From Mycobacterium sp. ITM-2016-00316 (GTDB lineage Bacteria; Actinomycetota; Actinomycetes; Mycobacteriales; Mycobacteriaceae), in the NCBI RefSeq assembly GCF_002968335.2, contig NZ_CP134398.1:1922001-1986000 (forward strand): a DNA stretch of 64,000 nucleotides, read 5' to 3'. The position numbers and the translations under genes are program-made. Under the pieces are notes generated by a model. That model searched no databases, was not told the DNA's origin, and saw only the letters and a list, made by a program, of their open reading frames with translations. This document shows, piece after piece, positions 51,140 to 59,813 of this stretch; position 1 is the stretch's first letter; each line of letters begins with the position of its first letter.

Positions 51140-52615
51140 ATGAGCACAACCGACCAGCGCATCGCGCACGAGGTCGACGCACGAGCTCTGCTGGAACGCC
51201 AACGGCGGGCGTTCATCGCCGCCGGCCCGCCGAGCGCGGCACTGCGCCGCAACCGGATCGACCGGCTGTTGGCGCTGGTGCTGGACAACACCGACGCGTT
51301 CGTCGACGCGATGGCCGCCGACTTCGGCACCCGGTCACGTGCGGCATCTCTGTTCACCGAGGTCGTCGGCATCATTCCGGTGATCGAACACACCAGGGCT
51401 CATGTGCCGCAATGGATGAAGGCCACCAAGCTGATGCGGGCGGCGCGCGTGGCCGGGCTCCGCGCCGAGGTCGAGCCGGCTCCACTGGGCGTCGTCGGCA
51501 TCATCGGTCCGTGGAACTTCCCGCTCAACCTCGTGGTGCTACCCGCTTCGGCGGCCTTCGCCGCGGGCAACCGGGTGATGATCAAGATGTCCGAGGTCAC
51601 CTCGGGCACCGCGGAACTGATGGCGACGCTGGCCCCGAAGTACTTCGAGGACACCGAACTCGCCGTGGTGACCGGTGGCCCCGAGGTGGCCGCCGAGTTC
51701 TCCCGGCTGCCGTTCGACCACCTGTTCTTCACCGGCTCTCCGTCGGTGGGATCGCTGGTGCAGCGCGCCGCCTCGGAGAACCTGGTGCCGGTGACCCTGG
51801 AACTGGGCGGCAAGAATCCCGTCGTGGTGGCCCCGGCTGCGGACATCGAGCGCTCGGCGACCCGAATCGCGCAGGCCCGCATGGTCAATGGCGGTCAGGT
51901 CTGTGTCTGCCCGGACTACGTGTTCGTCCCCGATCGCAGCGTGGCGCAGTTCGTCGACACCGTCCGGCGGACCTGGGCGGGCATGTTCCCCAGCATCATC
52001 GGCAATGACGACTACTGCTCAAGTGTCAACGAGGCCAATTTCGACCGGGTGGTCGCCCTGATCGACGACGCCCGCGACCGGGGCGCCACCGTGGAATCGG
52101 TGGTCCCGGCCGGCGAGTCGCTGCCGGACCGTGCCACCCGCAAGATCGCGCCGACCATCGTCCGCGGTGTCGACGAGCGGATGGCCATCGCGTCGGAGGA
52201 GATATTCGGTCCGGTGCTCTCGGTGCTGGGTTACTCGGCGCTCGGTGAGGTGATCGACTACATCAACGCGCGTCCGGCGCCGCTGGTCGCCTATTGGTTC
52301 GGCCCGGATGGCGACACCTTCCGGACCTTTCTGCGCAATACCCGCAGCGGGGGTGTGGCGCGCAATGACTTTGCCGCGCAGATGATCCCGTCGGCTGCGC
52401 CGTTCGGTGGGGTTGGCCGCAGCGGTATGGGTGCCTATCACGGTAAGGCCGGCTTCGACGCCTTCAGCCATCAGCGCACGGTGGTGGGCACCGATCTGCC
52501 GTTCAGCATGACCGGCTCGGCGGCACCGCCGTTCCGCCGTGGGATGCAGATGTACGCCGACGTGACCTTGAACATGGCCCGCCGGCGTACCCGGCGCCGG
52601 CTCAGGAACCGCTGA
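51140..52615 (+). CDS. Aldehyde dehydrogenase (coniferyl-aldehyde/ALDH3-like)
   Basis: A 491-residue aldehyde dehydrogenase. 'IIGPWNFPLNLVVLP', 'FFTGSPSVG' (197-200 region), E221 in 'LELGGKNP' and C255 in 'GGQVCVCPDY' define the cofactor and active sites. The N-terminal form is like the ALDH3/coniferyl group rather than the first ALDH (48248). It has an additional basic C-terminal tail (ARRRTRRRLRNR). GGAGGGAG precedes the ATG. Operator C is upstream. Confidence 0.9.
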   Translation: MSTTDQRIAHEVDARALLERQRRAFIAAGPPSAALRRNRIDRLLALVLDNTDAFVDAMAADFGTRSRAASLFTEVVGIIPVIEHTRAHVPQWMKATKLMRAARVAGLRAEVEPAPLGVVGIIGPWNFPLNLVVLPASAAFAAGNRVMIKMSEVTSGTAELMATLAPKYFEDTELAVVTGGPEVAAEFSRLPFDHLFFTGSPSVGSLVQRAASENLVPVTLELGGKNPVVVAPAADIERSATRIAQARMVNGGQVCVCPDYVFVPDRSVAQFVDTVRRTWAGMFPSIIGNDDYCSSVNEANFDRVVALIDDARDRGATVESVVPAGESLPDRATRKIAPTIVRGVDERMAIASEEIFGPVLSVLGYSALGEVIDYINARPAPLVAYWFGPDGDTFRTFLRNTRSGGVARNDFAAQMIPSAAPFGGVGRSGMGAYHGKAGFDAFSHQRTVVGTDLPFSMTGSAAPPFRRGMQMYADVTLNMARRRTRRRLRNR

Positions 52616-54277
52616 TCAGGCTCCCGCCGCCTGCTCACGCGCCCACCGGTAATCGGCCTTCCCGGCCGGGCTGCGCTCGATCAGCGGGCGGAACACCACA
52701 GCCTTCGGCAACTTGTACCGTGCGATGGAACTTTCGGCGTGCCGGATGAGTTCCTCGGCGTCGGCGCGGGCACCGTCGGCGAGTGCGACGACCGCGACCA
52801 CCTCGGAACCCCACCGCTCGCTGGGGCGGCCGGCCACCACCACGTCGGCCACCGACGGATGCGAGGCGATGGCCGACTCCACCTCCTCGGCGAAGATCTT
52901 CTCGCCACCGGAGTTGATGGTGACCGAGTCCCGGCCGAGCAGTTCGACCGCACCGCTCTCCAGATGCCGGGCCCGGTCGCCAGGCACCGCACACCGCACA
53001 CCCTCGATCACCGGGAACGTCGCCGCGGTCTTGGCGGCATCGCCCTTGTAGCCGAGCGGCACGAAACCGCGCTGGGCCAGCCAGCCGAGACCGTCATGGG
53101 CCGGCGGCAGGATGGCGGTGAAATCCGCTGCCACCACGCAGGTGTCGGGCCCGGCGTTGAAGGTGCCGGTCGATACCGCACCGGGAGCGGACATGTGGCT
53201 CATCTGCGCGCCGGTCTCCGACGAACCGACACCGTCGATCACGATGAGCCCGGGTTTGCAATCGATCAATTGCTGCTTCACATACGGGGTGAGTTGCGCG
53301 CCGCCATTGGCCACCACGGCGAGGCTGGAGACATCCGCGCTGCCGTCGCGCAGGCTGGCTTTGATGGCGGCCAGCAACGGGCGGGCCATCGCGTCGCCGA
53401 CCACGGTGGCCACCAGCACCCGTTCGCGCTCGATGGTGCGGACCACCTCGGCTGCGTCGAAACGGTCGACGATGTTCGAGAAGACGAGCGTCTGACCGGT
53501 GGTGATCGCGGTCATGGCGGCCCACTGGGCGGCGCCGTGCATCAGCGGCGGCAGGATCAGCAGCGTGGTGCCGGGGTTCTCGGTGACCCGACCGACGATC
53601 TCCTCGACCGATCCGGCCCGCTCGCCGGTCATCATGTTGCGGCCGCCGAATGCGGTCATGAAGATGTCGTGCTGGCGCCACAACACGCCCTTGGGCATGC
53701 CGGTGGTGCCGCCGGTGTAGAGGACGTAGAGATCGTCGGGGGAGGGCTGCACCGGCGGAGCGGCCGCCTCGGCGGTGACGATCGATTCGTAGTCGACGGC
53801 ACCGTCGAGCAGGTCGTTGCCGGACCCGTCGGCGATCTGGATGAGCACCCTGAGATTCGGTAGTTCGTCCCGGATCTCGGCGACCCGCGGTGCGAAGGCG
53901 CCGTGGTACAGCAGCGCCGAGGCCTCCGAATCGGCCAGCAGATACTGCAATTCGTTCTTCACGTAGCGGTAGTTGACGTTGAACGGCGCCACCCTGGCCC
54001 GGAACGCGCCGAGCATCCCCTCGACGTACTCCGCGCCGTTGTAGGCGTAGATGCCGAGCAGGTCCTGGCCGACCTCGTGCCCGGCCAGCGTGTCGCGCTC
54101 GGTGTGGCAACCCAGACCCTGAGCGTGCAGATATGCGGCGAGCCGGGTCGACCGGTCGACCATGTGGCGGTAGCTGTACCGTCGCTCACCCTGGGCCACC
54201 AGCGTGCGGTCGGGTATCGCTTCGGCGACGGCCTCGGCCACCGCAGACACGGTGAACATCGGGGAAACCTCAGCCAT
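52616..54277 (-). CDS. Acyl-CoA synthetase (AMP-binding)
   Basis: A 553-residue ANL ligase. 'VLYTGGTTGMPKGVLWRQ' is the P-loop, 'DGVGSSETGAQMS' the A5 motif and 'SPAGKADYRWAREQ' holds the catalytic Lys. It strongly resembles the synthetase at 40570, including GVLWRQ. I chose the ATG at 54277, which overlaps the isochorismatase-like gene by 8 bp; the longer frame reads through that gene. It is the third gene of the Rieske operon. Confidence 0.89.
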   Translation of the reverse strand: MAEVSPMFTVSAVAEAVAEAIPDRTLVAQGERRYSYRHMVDRSTRLAAYLHAQGLGCHTERDTLAGHEVGQDLLGIYAYNGAEYVEGMLGAFRARVAPFNVNYRYVKNELQYLLADSEASALLYHGAFAPRVAEIRDELPNLRVLIQIADGSGNDLLDGAVDYESIVTAEAAAPPVQPSPDDLYVLYTGGTTGMPKGVLWRQHDIFMTAFGGRNMMTGERAGSVEEIVGRVTENPGTTLLILPPLMHGAAQWAAMTAITTGQTLVFSNIVDRFDAAEVVRTIERERVLVATVVGDAMARPLLAAIKASLRDGSADVSSLAVVANGGAQLTPYVKQQLIDCKPGLIVIDGVGSSETGAQMSHMSAPGAVSTGTFNAGPDTCVVAADFTAILPPAHDGLGWLAQRGFVPLGYKGDAAKTAATFPVIEGVRCAVPGDRARHLESGAVELLGRDSVTINSGGEKIFAEEVESAIASHPSVADVVVAGRPSERWGSEVVAVVALADGARADAEELIRHAESSIARYKLPKAVVFRPLIERSPAGKADYRWAREQAAGA

Positions 54278-54860
54278 GGGTGCTCCAGTCTTCGATGAGT
54301 GCTGCGGTGGTGGTGATGGTGGCCAGCAGGGCCAGGCTGTTGTCGATGACGGCCGCACCGTATTCGGCGGGGATACCGGCGACCGCGTCCCGGGGGAGCA
54401 CCACCCGGTAGCCCGCGTTGACGGCGTCCATCACGAGATTGGGGATGGCGATGTTCAGCGAGACCCCGACGGCGACGATGGTGGTGACGCCGAGGTTGCG
54501 CAGGATCGCATCCAGATCGGTGCCGCCCATCGGCCCGAGTCCATGCCAGCGTGACAGCACCAGATCTGCTGGCTCCGGGCCGAATTCGGGCAACAGGGCG
54601 GCACCTTCGCTGCCGGGGGTGATGTCGACGGAGCGCTTACCCGCGGCGAACAGGCGGGCGTTGTGATTGGACCCCAATCCGTCCGGGCGGCGCTGCACCA
54701 GACAGTGCACGACGTGATGGCCTGCGGCGCGGGCCGCAGGCAGCAGCCGGCCGATATTGGGCAGTGCCACCCGACGGGCCTCGTCGGCCAGCACGGCCAG
54801 ACCGGCGTTCGGGCCGACCACCGCACCCTGGAGTTCCTGGGTGATGATCGCCGTCGTCAT
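54270..54860 (-). CDS. Isochorismatase-family protein lacking the usual catalytic residues
   Basis: A 196-residue cysteine-hydrolase-fold protein. The family uses Asp, Lys and Cys. Here the N-terminal motif reads 'IITQELQGAVVG' (no Asp), the Lys position is 'LSRWHG' and the Cys motif is 'GVSLNIAIPNLVMDAVNAGY' with Ala in place of Cys. It is therefore probably not a classical amidohydrolase; it may bind a ligand or use a different chemistry. It is in an operon between the Rieske oxygenase (ATGA overlap) and a synthetase. Confidence 0.8.
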   Translation of the reverse strand: MTTAIITQELQGAVVGPNAGLAVLADEARRVALPNIGRLLPAARAAGHHVVHCLVQRRPDGLGSNHNARLFAAGKRSVDITPGSEGAALLPEFGPEPADLVLSRWHGLGPMGGTDLDAILRNLGVTTIVAVGVSLNIAIPNLVMDAVNAGYRVVLPRDAVAGIPAEYGAAVIDNSLALLATITTTAALIEDWSTHG

Positions 54861-55864
54861 ACCGGTGTGCCGACCGGCGGGACCTCATAAAATTGCGTCG
54901 CCCATTTACGGATGGCCATATAGGGTTTCGCGTCGATCTTGGACAGCGAGGGCCGCTCGATGTACTTCTGGTAGCGCCAGATGTCGAGATCGTCCCAGAC
55001 CGTCACCAGATACTGCTTCTCGACGCGCGTGCGGACATCCTCGGGTGGGATGTCGGAGGTGTCGCCGGGCACCTTGGGCCACCAGATCGAATAGAACATG
55101 TTGGATACGTGGTCATCGACGGGGGTGCAGGCAAAGATCAGCCGGTGCTCGGCGGCGCCCTCGAAGGCACTGATCGCGAAACCCAGGCCGGAGAAGTGGC
55201 TGTGGATGTAGAGCGACATCTTGTCCGGATCGTCGCTGCGGGCATCGGGCCAGCCGGTGAGGAACTGCCACTCGTTGTCGACGACCTTCCAGTCCAGGCA
55301 GACCGGGGTGACGGTGGCGCGGTGTACATAGCGGAAATGCGCGCTGTCAGGGCCATTCTCGGCGACGATCTGCGGATGCACCGGTTCGTTCTCGGCGAAT
55401 CGGGAGAACTCCGGATAGGGCCGGTAGAACGCGTCGGGATCGGTGGGGAACTGCGGGAACTTGTCGAAGATATCGGGCAGTTCCCAGCGCGGGGGTTCGC
55501 CGTGCGGCTGGAACCACATGAACACGCAGCCGTGCTGTTCGGCGATCGGATAGGTGCGCAGCCGAAGGCCGCGGTTGGGCTTGTCGGGCTGATATGGGAT
55601 GTGGCGGTTGGTGCCGTCGGGTCCCCACCGCCAACCGTGGAAGGGGCATTCCACGCAGTCGCCGACGACCTTGCCGCCGTGGCCCAGATGCGCACCGAGG
55701 TGTTTGCAATGGGCTTCCATCAGGTTCAGTGCGCCGTCCTGATCGCGCCAGGCCACCAGGTCTGCACCGAAGTAGCGCAGCGGCCGGGTTTCCCCGGCGA
55801 CGAATTCGGCCGACCAGCCGATCATGAACCAGCCGGTGACCTTCCAGGTGAACGGAACCTCCAC
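54857..55864 (-). CDS. Rieske-type oxygenase, KshA-like
   Basis: A 335-residue Rieske non-heme iron oxygenase component. The Rieske cluster ligands are C53 and H55 in 'AHCKHLGAHLG' and C73 and H76 in 'ECPFHGWRW'. The mononuclear iron site is in 'ENGPDSAHFRYVH', with Asp and two His. This form resembles KshA, the 3-ketosteroid 9-alpha-hydroxylase oxygenase. A separate reductase is needed and none is adjacent. I chose the GTG at 55864, behind GGAAGG; longer frames would run through operator D. It is first gene of its operon. Confidence 0.88.
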   Translation of the reverse strand: MEVPFTWKVTGWFMIGWSAEFVAGETRPLRYFGADLVAWRDQDGALNLMEAHCKHLGAHLGHGGKVVGDCVECPFHGWRWGPDGTNRHIPYQPDKPNRGLRLRTYPIAEQHGCVFMWFQPHGEPPRWELPDIFDKFPQFPTDPDAFYRPYPEFSRFAENEPVHPQIVAENGPDSAHFRYVHRATVTPVCLDWKVVDNEWQFLTGWPDARSDDPDKMSLYIHSHFSGLGFAISAFEGAAEHRLIFACTPVDDHVSNMFYSIWWPKVPGDTSDIPPEDVRTRVEKQYLVTVWDDLDIWRYQKYIERPSLSKIDAKPYMAIRKWATQFYEVPPVGTPV

Positions 55865-55891
55865 GGGAACACCTTCCAGATCCGAACCTGA

Positions 55892-55910
55892 TACTGAACA
55901 GCTTACAGTA
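55892..55910. promoter_or_regulatory. Island operator D: TACTGAAC-AGC-TTACAGTA
   Basis: A perfect right arm and two mismatches in the left arm compared with site C. It lies between the divergent Rieske operon (55864) and the SDR operon (55949), 28 and 39 bp from their starts. Confidence 0.68.
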
Positions 55911-55948
55911 GTATCGTCCGCAAGAGCCGTGAAATGCAAAGGAGCACG

Positions 55949-56770
55949 ATGCCAGGGTTGTTGACCGACAAAGTCGCCTTCATCACCGGTGCTGCGCGTG
56001 GCCAGGGCCGCGCCCATGCCGTCCGGATGGCCAACGAGGGGGCGGACATCATCGCCGTCGACATCGCCGGGCCGCTTCCGCCGAAGGTGCCTTACCTGTC
56101 AGCCACCCCCGATGAGTTCGCCGAGACGGTTGATCTGGTCAAGGCCACGGGGCGGCGGATTTTCCATCGCGCCGTGGATGTGCGTGACTTCGATGCCCTG
56201 TTGTCCGCCGTCGACGACGGCGTCGCCGAACTGGGCCGCCTCGATGTGATCGTCGCCAACGCCGGCATCACCATCCCCGAGGCCTGGCATGACATCACCC
56301 CGGAGTCCTTCCGCGACACCATCGACATCAATGTCACCGGCACCTGGAACACGGTGATGGCCGGCGCTCAGCACATCATCGACGGCGGCAGGGGTGGCTC
56401 GATCATCCTGGTGAGTTCGCTTGCGGGGGTGAAGATGCAGGCATTCATGGTGCACTACACCGCCAGCAAGCACGCCGTCACCGGGATGGCGCGGGCGTTC
56501 GCTGCCGAACTCGGCAAGCACCACATCAGAGTCAACAGCGTGCACCCCGGGCCGGTGAACACCGCGATGGGCACCGGTGACATGGTCGGCGCGCTCGGTA
56601 AGGCCTTCGAGACCAACCCGCCGCTGGTGCAGATGGGCACCCCGTTCACCCCGAACTGGATGGCCGAACCCGAGGACATTGCCGCGTCGGTGGCGTGGCT
56701 GGCCTCCGACGAGGCCCGGCACATCAGTGCGGTGGCGCTGTCCATCGACAACGGAATGGCACAGTTCTGA
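55949..56770 (+). CDS. SDR oxidoreductase, mycofactocin-associated type
   Basis: A 273-residue SDR with the signature 'FITGAARGQGRAHAVRMANEGADIIAVDIAG' N-terminus (broken here only by length), a spacer 'TPDEFAETVDLVKATGRRI', NAG, and a catalytic Ser/Tyr/Lys in 'VSSLAG' and 'HYTASK'. These features are those of the mycofactocin-coupled SDR group, which keeps a non-exchangeable NAD. It would oxidise an alcohol to a ketone. AAAGGAG precedes the ATG at 55949. It is the first gene of a five-gene operon with an NTF2-like protein, an epimerase-like SDR, a BVMO-like enzyme and a hydrolase. Confidence 0.88.
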   Translation: MPGLLTDKVAFITGAARGQGRAHAVRMANEGADIIAVDIAGPLPPKVPYLSATPDEFAETVDLVKATGRRIFHRAVDVRDFDALLSAVDDGVAELGRLDVIVANAGITIPEAWHDITPESFRDTIDINVTGTWNTVMAGAQHIIDGGRGGSIILVSSLAGVKMQAFMVHYTASKHAVTGMARAFAAELGKHHIRVNSVHPGPVNTAMGTGDMVGALGKAFETNPPLVQMGTPFTPNWMAEPEDIAASVAWLASDEARHISAVALSIDNGMAQF

Positions 56771-56771
56771 T

Positions 56772-57206
56772 ATGGACGACTACGAGGCGATCCGCCAACT
56801 CAAGGCACGGTACTGCCGGTTCCTGGACACCAAGGATTACGAGGCGTGGAAGGCGTTGTTCGCGCCCGATGTCGTGGTGAAGCTGGACATGGCGATCTCC
56901 ACCGGTGGCGCCGACGGTCAGACCGCACCCGATCTGAACGGACTCGACGAGTTCGTGCCGGTGGTGCTGGGCGGAGTCGAGCACGCGCAGACCAAGCACC
57001 ACGTGCATACCCCGGAGATCGACCTCACCTCGGATACCACCGCGTCGGCCATCTGGGCGATGGAGGATCTGCTGTTGTTTGCCGATGGCGGTGAGCTTTT
57101 CGGTGCCGGGCACTACCACGAGACCTACGAGAAACGCGACGGTGGCTGGGTGATCACCAGCCTGCACCTGACCAGGACCATCCTGCGTTTCACCCAGGCG
57201 AAGTAG
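56772..57206 (+). CDS. NTF2/SnoaL-like protein
   Basis: A 144-residue cone-shaped alpha+beta protein of the NTF2 superfamily: helix 'EAIRQLKARYCRFLDTKDYEAWKALF' then strands ending 'VITSLHLTRTILRF'. Members act as isomerases, dehydratases or cyclases (for example ketosteroid isomerase) or as ring-hydroxylating small subunits. The conserved 'H..HHVHTPEI' His cluster could be catalytic. Its ATG at 56772 starts one base after the SDR stop, so it is co-translated. A role on a cyclic ketone or alcohol is inferred. Confidence 0.82.
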   Translation: MDDYEAIRQLKARYCRFLDTKDYEAWKALFAPDVVVKLDMAISTGGADGQTAPDLNGLDEFVPVVLGGVEHAQTKHHVHTPEIDLTSDTTASAIWAMEDLLLFADGGELFGAGHYHETYEKRDGGWVITSLHLTRTILRFTQAK

Positions 57207-57208
57207 CG

Positions 57209-58216
57209 GTGACCGAACAGCGCACCGTGCTGGTGATGGGTGCCAGCGGTTTTCTGGGCTCCCATGTCACCCGCAAGCTCGTGGAACGCGGCGATCGCGT
57301 GCGGGTGCTGTTGCGGGACAGTAGTTCCACACGAGCCATCGAGGATCTCGACGTCGACCGCCACTACGGCGACATCTTCGACACCGAGGCGGTCCACATC
57401 GCGATGCACGGCTGCGACGCGGTGTTCTACTGCGTGGTGGACACCCGGGCCTGGCTTCGCGATCCGGCCCCGCTGTTCCGCACCAATGTGGAGGGGCTGC
57501 GCGGTGTGCTGGACATCGCGGTCGCGTCAGGGTTGCCCAAATTCGTCTTCACCAGCACCATCGGTGCGGTGGCCGTCGGGAACGACGGCCGGGCGGCCAC
57601 CGAGGACGACCCGTTCAACTGGCCGGGCCTCGGTGGCCCGTATGTCGAATCACGGCGTCAGGCCGAGGATCTGGTGCTGGGTTATGCCCGCGAGCGGGGA
57701 CTGCCCGCCGTCGCGATGTGCGTGTCCAACACCTACGGTCCGCGCGACTGGCAGCCCACCCCGCACGGCGCGATGATCGCGGCCGCGGCGTTGGGGCGGG
57801 TGCCGGTCTACGTCAACGGCGTCGGCTCGGAGGTCGTCGGCGTCGAGGACGCCGCCGAGGCATTGGTGCTGGCCGCCGAACACGGCACGGTGGGGCAGCG
57901 CTACATCGTCTCCGAGCGCTATATCAGTCAGCGCGAGTTGTTCTCGACCGCGGCACACGCCGTAGGTGCGCGCGCGCCGCACATCGGGCTGCCGGTGCAG
58001 TTGCTCTACGCGGTCGGAGCCGCCGGTGAGCTGCTCGGCAGGGTGCTGCGCCGCGACACACCCGTGACGCTCACCTCGGTGCGGCTGCTGGACCACACCT
58101 CGCCGCTGGATCATTCGAAGGCGACCCGCGAGCTCGGCTGGCAGCCACGGCCGGCGACCGAAGCCATTGCCCGGGCCGCCGAGTTCTACGTGGAGCGCCA
58201 CCATGCGCGGCTATGA
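57209..58216 (+). CDS. NAD-dependent epimerase/dehydratase (extended SDR, 3-beta-HSD-like)
   Basis: A 335-residue extended SDR. 'VLVMGASGFLGSHVTRKL' binds NAD; 'VFTSTIGAVAVG' and 'YVESRRQAED' are at the active site, where the Tyr is followed by Arg in place of the usual Lys of YxxxK. The C-terminus 'DHTSPLDHSKATRELGW' is like 3-beta-hydroxysteroid and dihydroflavonol reductases. It starts with GTG two bases after the NTF2 gene, and overlaps the BVMO by 14 bp. It probably acts on a cyclic hydroxyl group. Confidence 0.86.
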   Translation: MTEQRTVLVMGASGFLGSHVTRKLVERGDRVRVLLRDSSSTRAIEDLDVDRHYGDIFDTEAVHIAMHGCDAVFYCVVDTRAWLRDPAPLFRTNVEGLRGVLDIAVASGLPKFVFTSTIGAVAVGNDGRAATEDDPFNWPGLGGPYVESRRQAEDLVLGYARERGLPAVAMCVSNTYGPRDWQPTPHGAMIAAAALGRVPVYVNGVGSEVVGVEDAAEALVLAAEHGTVGQRYIVSERYISQRELFSTAAHAVGARAPHIGLPVQLLYAVGAAGELLGRVLRRDTPVTLTSVRLLDHTSPLDHSKATRELGWQPRPATEAIARAAEFYVERHHARL

Positions 58217-59813
58217 CGTCATCGTTGTCGGCGCCGGGTTCTCCGGGCTGTACGCACTGCACACACTGCGCGAACTTGGCCTGCGGGTAACGGTTCTGGA
58301 AAAGGCCGATGCGGTGGGCGGCACCTGGCTGGTCAACCGCTACCCGGGTGCCCGCTGCGACATCGAGAGCATCGAGTACTCCTACAGTTTCTCCGAGGAG
58401 ATTCAGCAGGAGTGGGTGTGGACCGAATCCATGCCGGCCCAGCCGGAGATCGAGGCCTATCTCAATTTCGTCGCCGACAGGCTCGACCTGCGTCGCGACA
58501 TCTGCTTCGGGACCGAGGTGCTCGGCATGACCTTCGATGAGGACGACGCGGTCTGGCGGCTGGACGTGTCCGGGGGCGAACCGTACGAGGCGCAGTTCGT
58601 GGTGGCCGCAACGGGCATTCTGTCGGTCCCGCTGGAACCGGACATCCCCGGGATCGCTTCCTTCACCGGCGAATCGCTGTTCACCAGCCGATGGCCGGCC
58701 GAGCCCGTCGATCTGACCGGCAAGCGGGTCGGTGTCATCGGCACCGGATCGACCGGCGTGCAGCTGATCCCGGTGGTCGCGCGGCAGGCCGGCGAGCTCG
58801 TCGTCCTTCAGCGCTCGCCGGCCTTCACGCTGCCCTGGACCGTGCGCGCCTTCGCCAAGGGTGAACTGGATGACCTGAAGGCCGACTATGCGAACATCCG
58901 AGCGGCCCAACGGGAACACCCGGTCGGTGCGGCCCGGCTTTCCGCGTTCTCGGTGCTGCTGGACATGCTGGCCAGCCCGCCGATCACGTCGGCGACCCGT
59001 GAGGAGCAGCTGCGTGCTATCGAAGAACGCGGTGTGATGGGCGCGCTGAACTGGGGCGACGTCTTCTTCGATATCGAAGCCAACCGGATGGCCACCGCGC
59101 TGTACGGCGAGGCGATCGCGCGCATCGTGACCGATCCCGGCACCGCCGCCGCCCTGGTGCCCACCCACCCGTTCGCCTGCAAGCGCCCGATCATCGATCA
59201 GGGTTACTACGAGACCTTCAACCGCGCCAATGTGACGCTGGTGGACCTGCGTGCGAACCCGATCCGCTCGGTGACCGCGGACGGCATCTGCACACAAGAG
59301 CGCGATATCGATCTGGACGTCATCATCTACGCCACCGGGTTCGACGCCATGACCGGCGCGCTGAGCAAGATGAAGGTACGCGGCCGTGACGGCGCGCTGC
59401 TCGGTGACTACTGGGCCGAGGAAGGGCCACTGTCCTATCTCGGTCTGGCCGTGGCCGGGTTCCCCAATCTGTTCACCGTGCAGGGGCCGGGGAGTCCCTC
59501 GGCGGCAACGAATTTCGTCGCGGCCATGGAACAGCACATCGAGTGGATCGCGGACTGCATCGGCCATCTGCGCGAACATGGCTACCGGACCATCGACGCA
59601 CAGTCCGACGCGCAGCGCGAATGGATCGAGCACGCCACCTCGCTGGTGGCGGCGACGGTGCTGGTGCACCCGTCGTGCAACTCCTGGTACAACGGCGCCA
59701 ACGTGCCCGGCAAGAAGCGGATGTACATGGGCTATACCGCGGGCATCCCGGAGTACCGACGGCGCTGCGACGAGATCGCGGCCGGCGGCTATCGAGGGTT
59801 CACCCTTGCGTAG
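58203..59813 (+). CDS. Baeyer-Villiger-type flavin monooxygenase
   Basis: A 536-residue class B flavoprotein, length of the CHMO-like BVMOs. 'GAGFSG' (10-15) and 'VGGTWLVNRYPGARCD' are FAD motifs, 'VIGTGSTGVQ' binds NADPH. The BVMO fingerprint FxGxxxHxxxWP is 'FTGESLFTSRWP' at 154-165, with Phe in place of the conserved His. It would convert a cyclic ketone to a lactone; the His change makes the activity less certain. I chose the ATG at 58203, which overlaps the upstream gene. Confidence 0.87.
   Translation: MRGYDVIVVGAGFSGLYALHTLRELGLRVTVLEKADAVGGTWLVNRYPGARCDIESIEYSYSFSEEIQQEWVWTESMPAQPEIEAYLNFVADRLDLRRDICFGTEVLGMTFDEDDAVWRLDVSGGEPYEAQFVVAATGILSVPLEPDIPGIASFTGESLFTSRWPAEPVDLTGKRVGVIGTGSTGVQLIPVVARQAGELVVLQRSPAFTLPWTVRAFAKGELDDLKADYANIRAAQREHPVGAARLSAFSVLLDMLASPPITSATREEQLRAIEERGVMGALNWGDVFFDIEANRMATALYGEAIARIVTDPGTAAALVPTHPFACKRPIIDQGYYETFNRANVTLVDLRANPIRSVTADGICTQERDIDLDVIIYATGFDAMTGALSKMKVRGRDGALLGDYWAEEGPLSYLGLAVAGFPNLFTVQGPGSPSAATNFVAAMEQHIEWIADCIGHLREHGYRTIDAQSDAQREWIEHATSLVAATVLVHPSCNSWYNGANVPGKKRMYMGYTAGIPEYRRRCDEIAAGGYRGFTLA

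Noticed and set aside
24923..55910. ACTGTAA-N3-TTACAGT sites considered as insertion-sequence ends or attachment sites
   Set aside because: They sit near gene starts, are not paired around a transposase or integrase gene, and lack target-site duplications.
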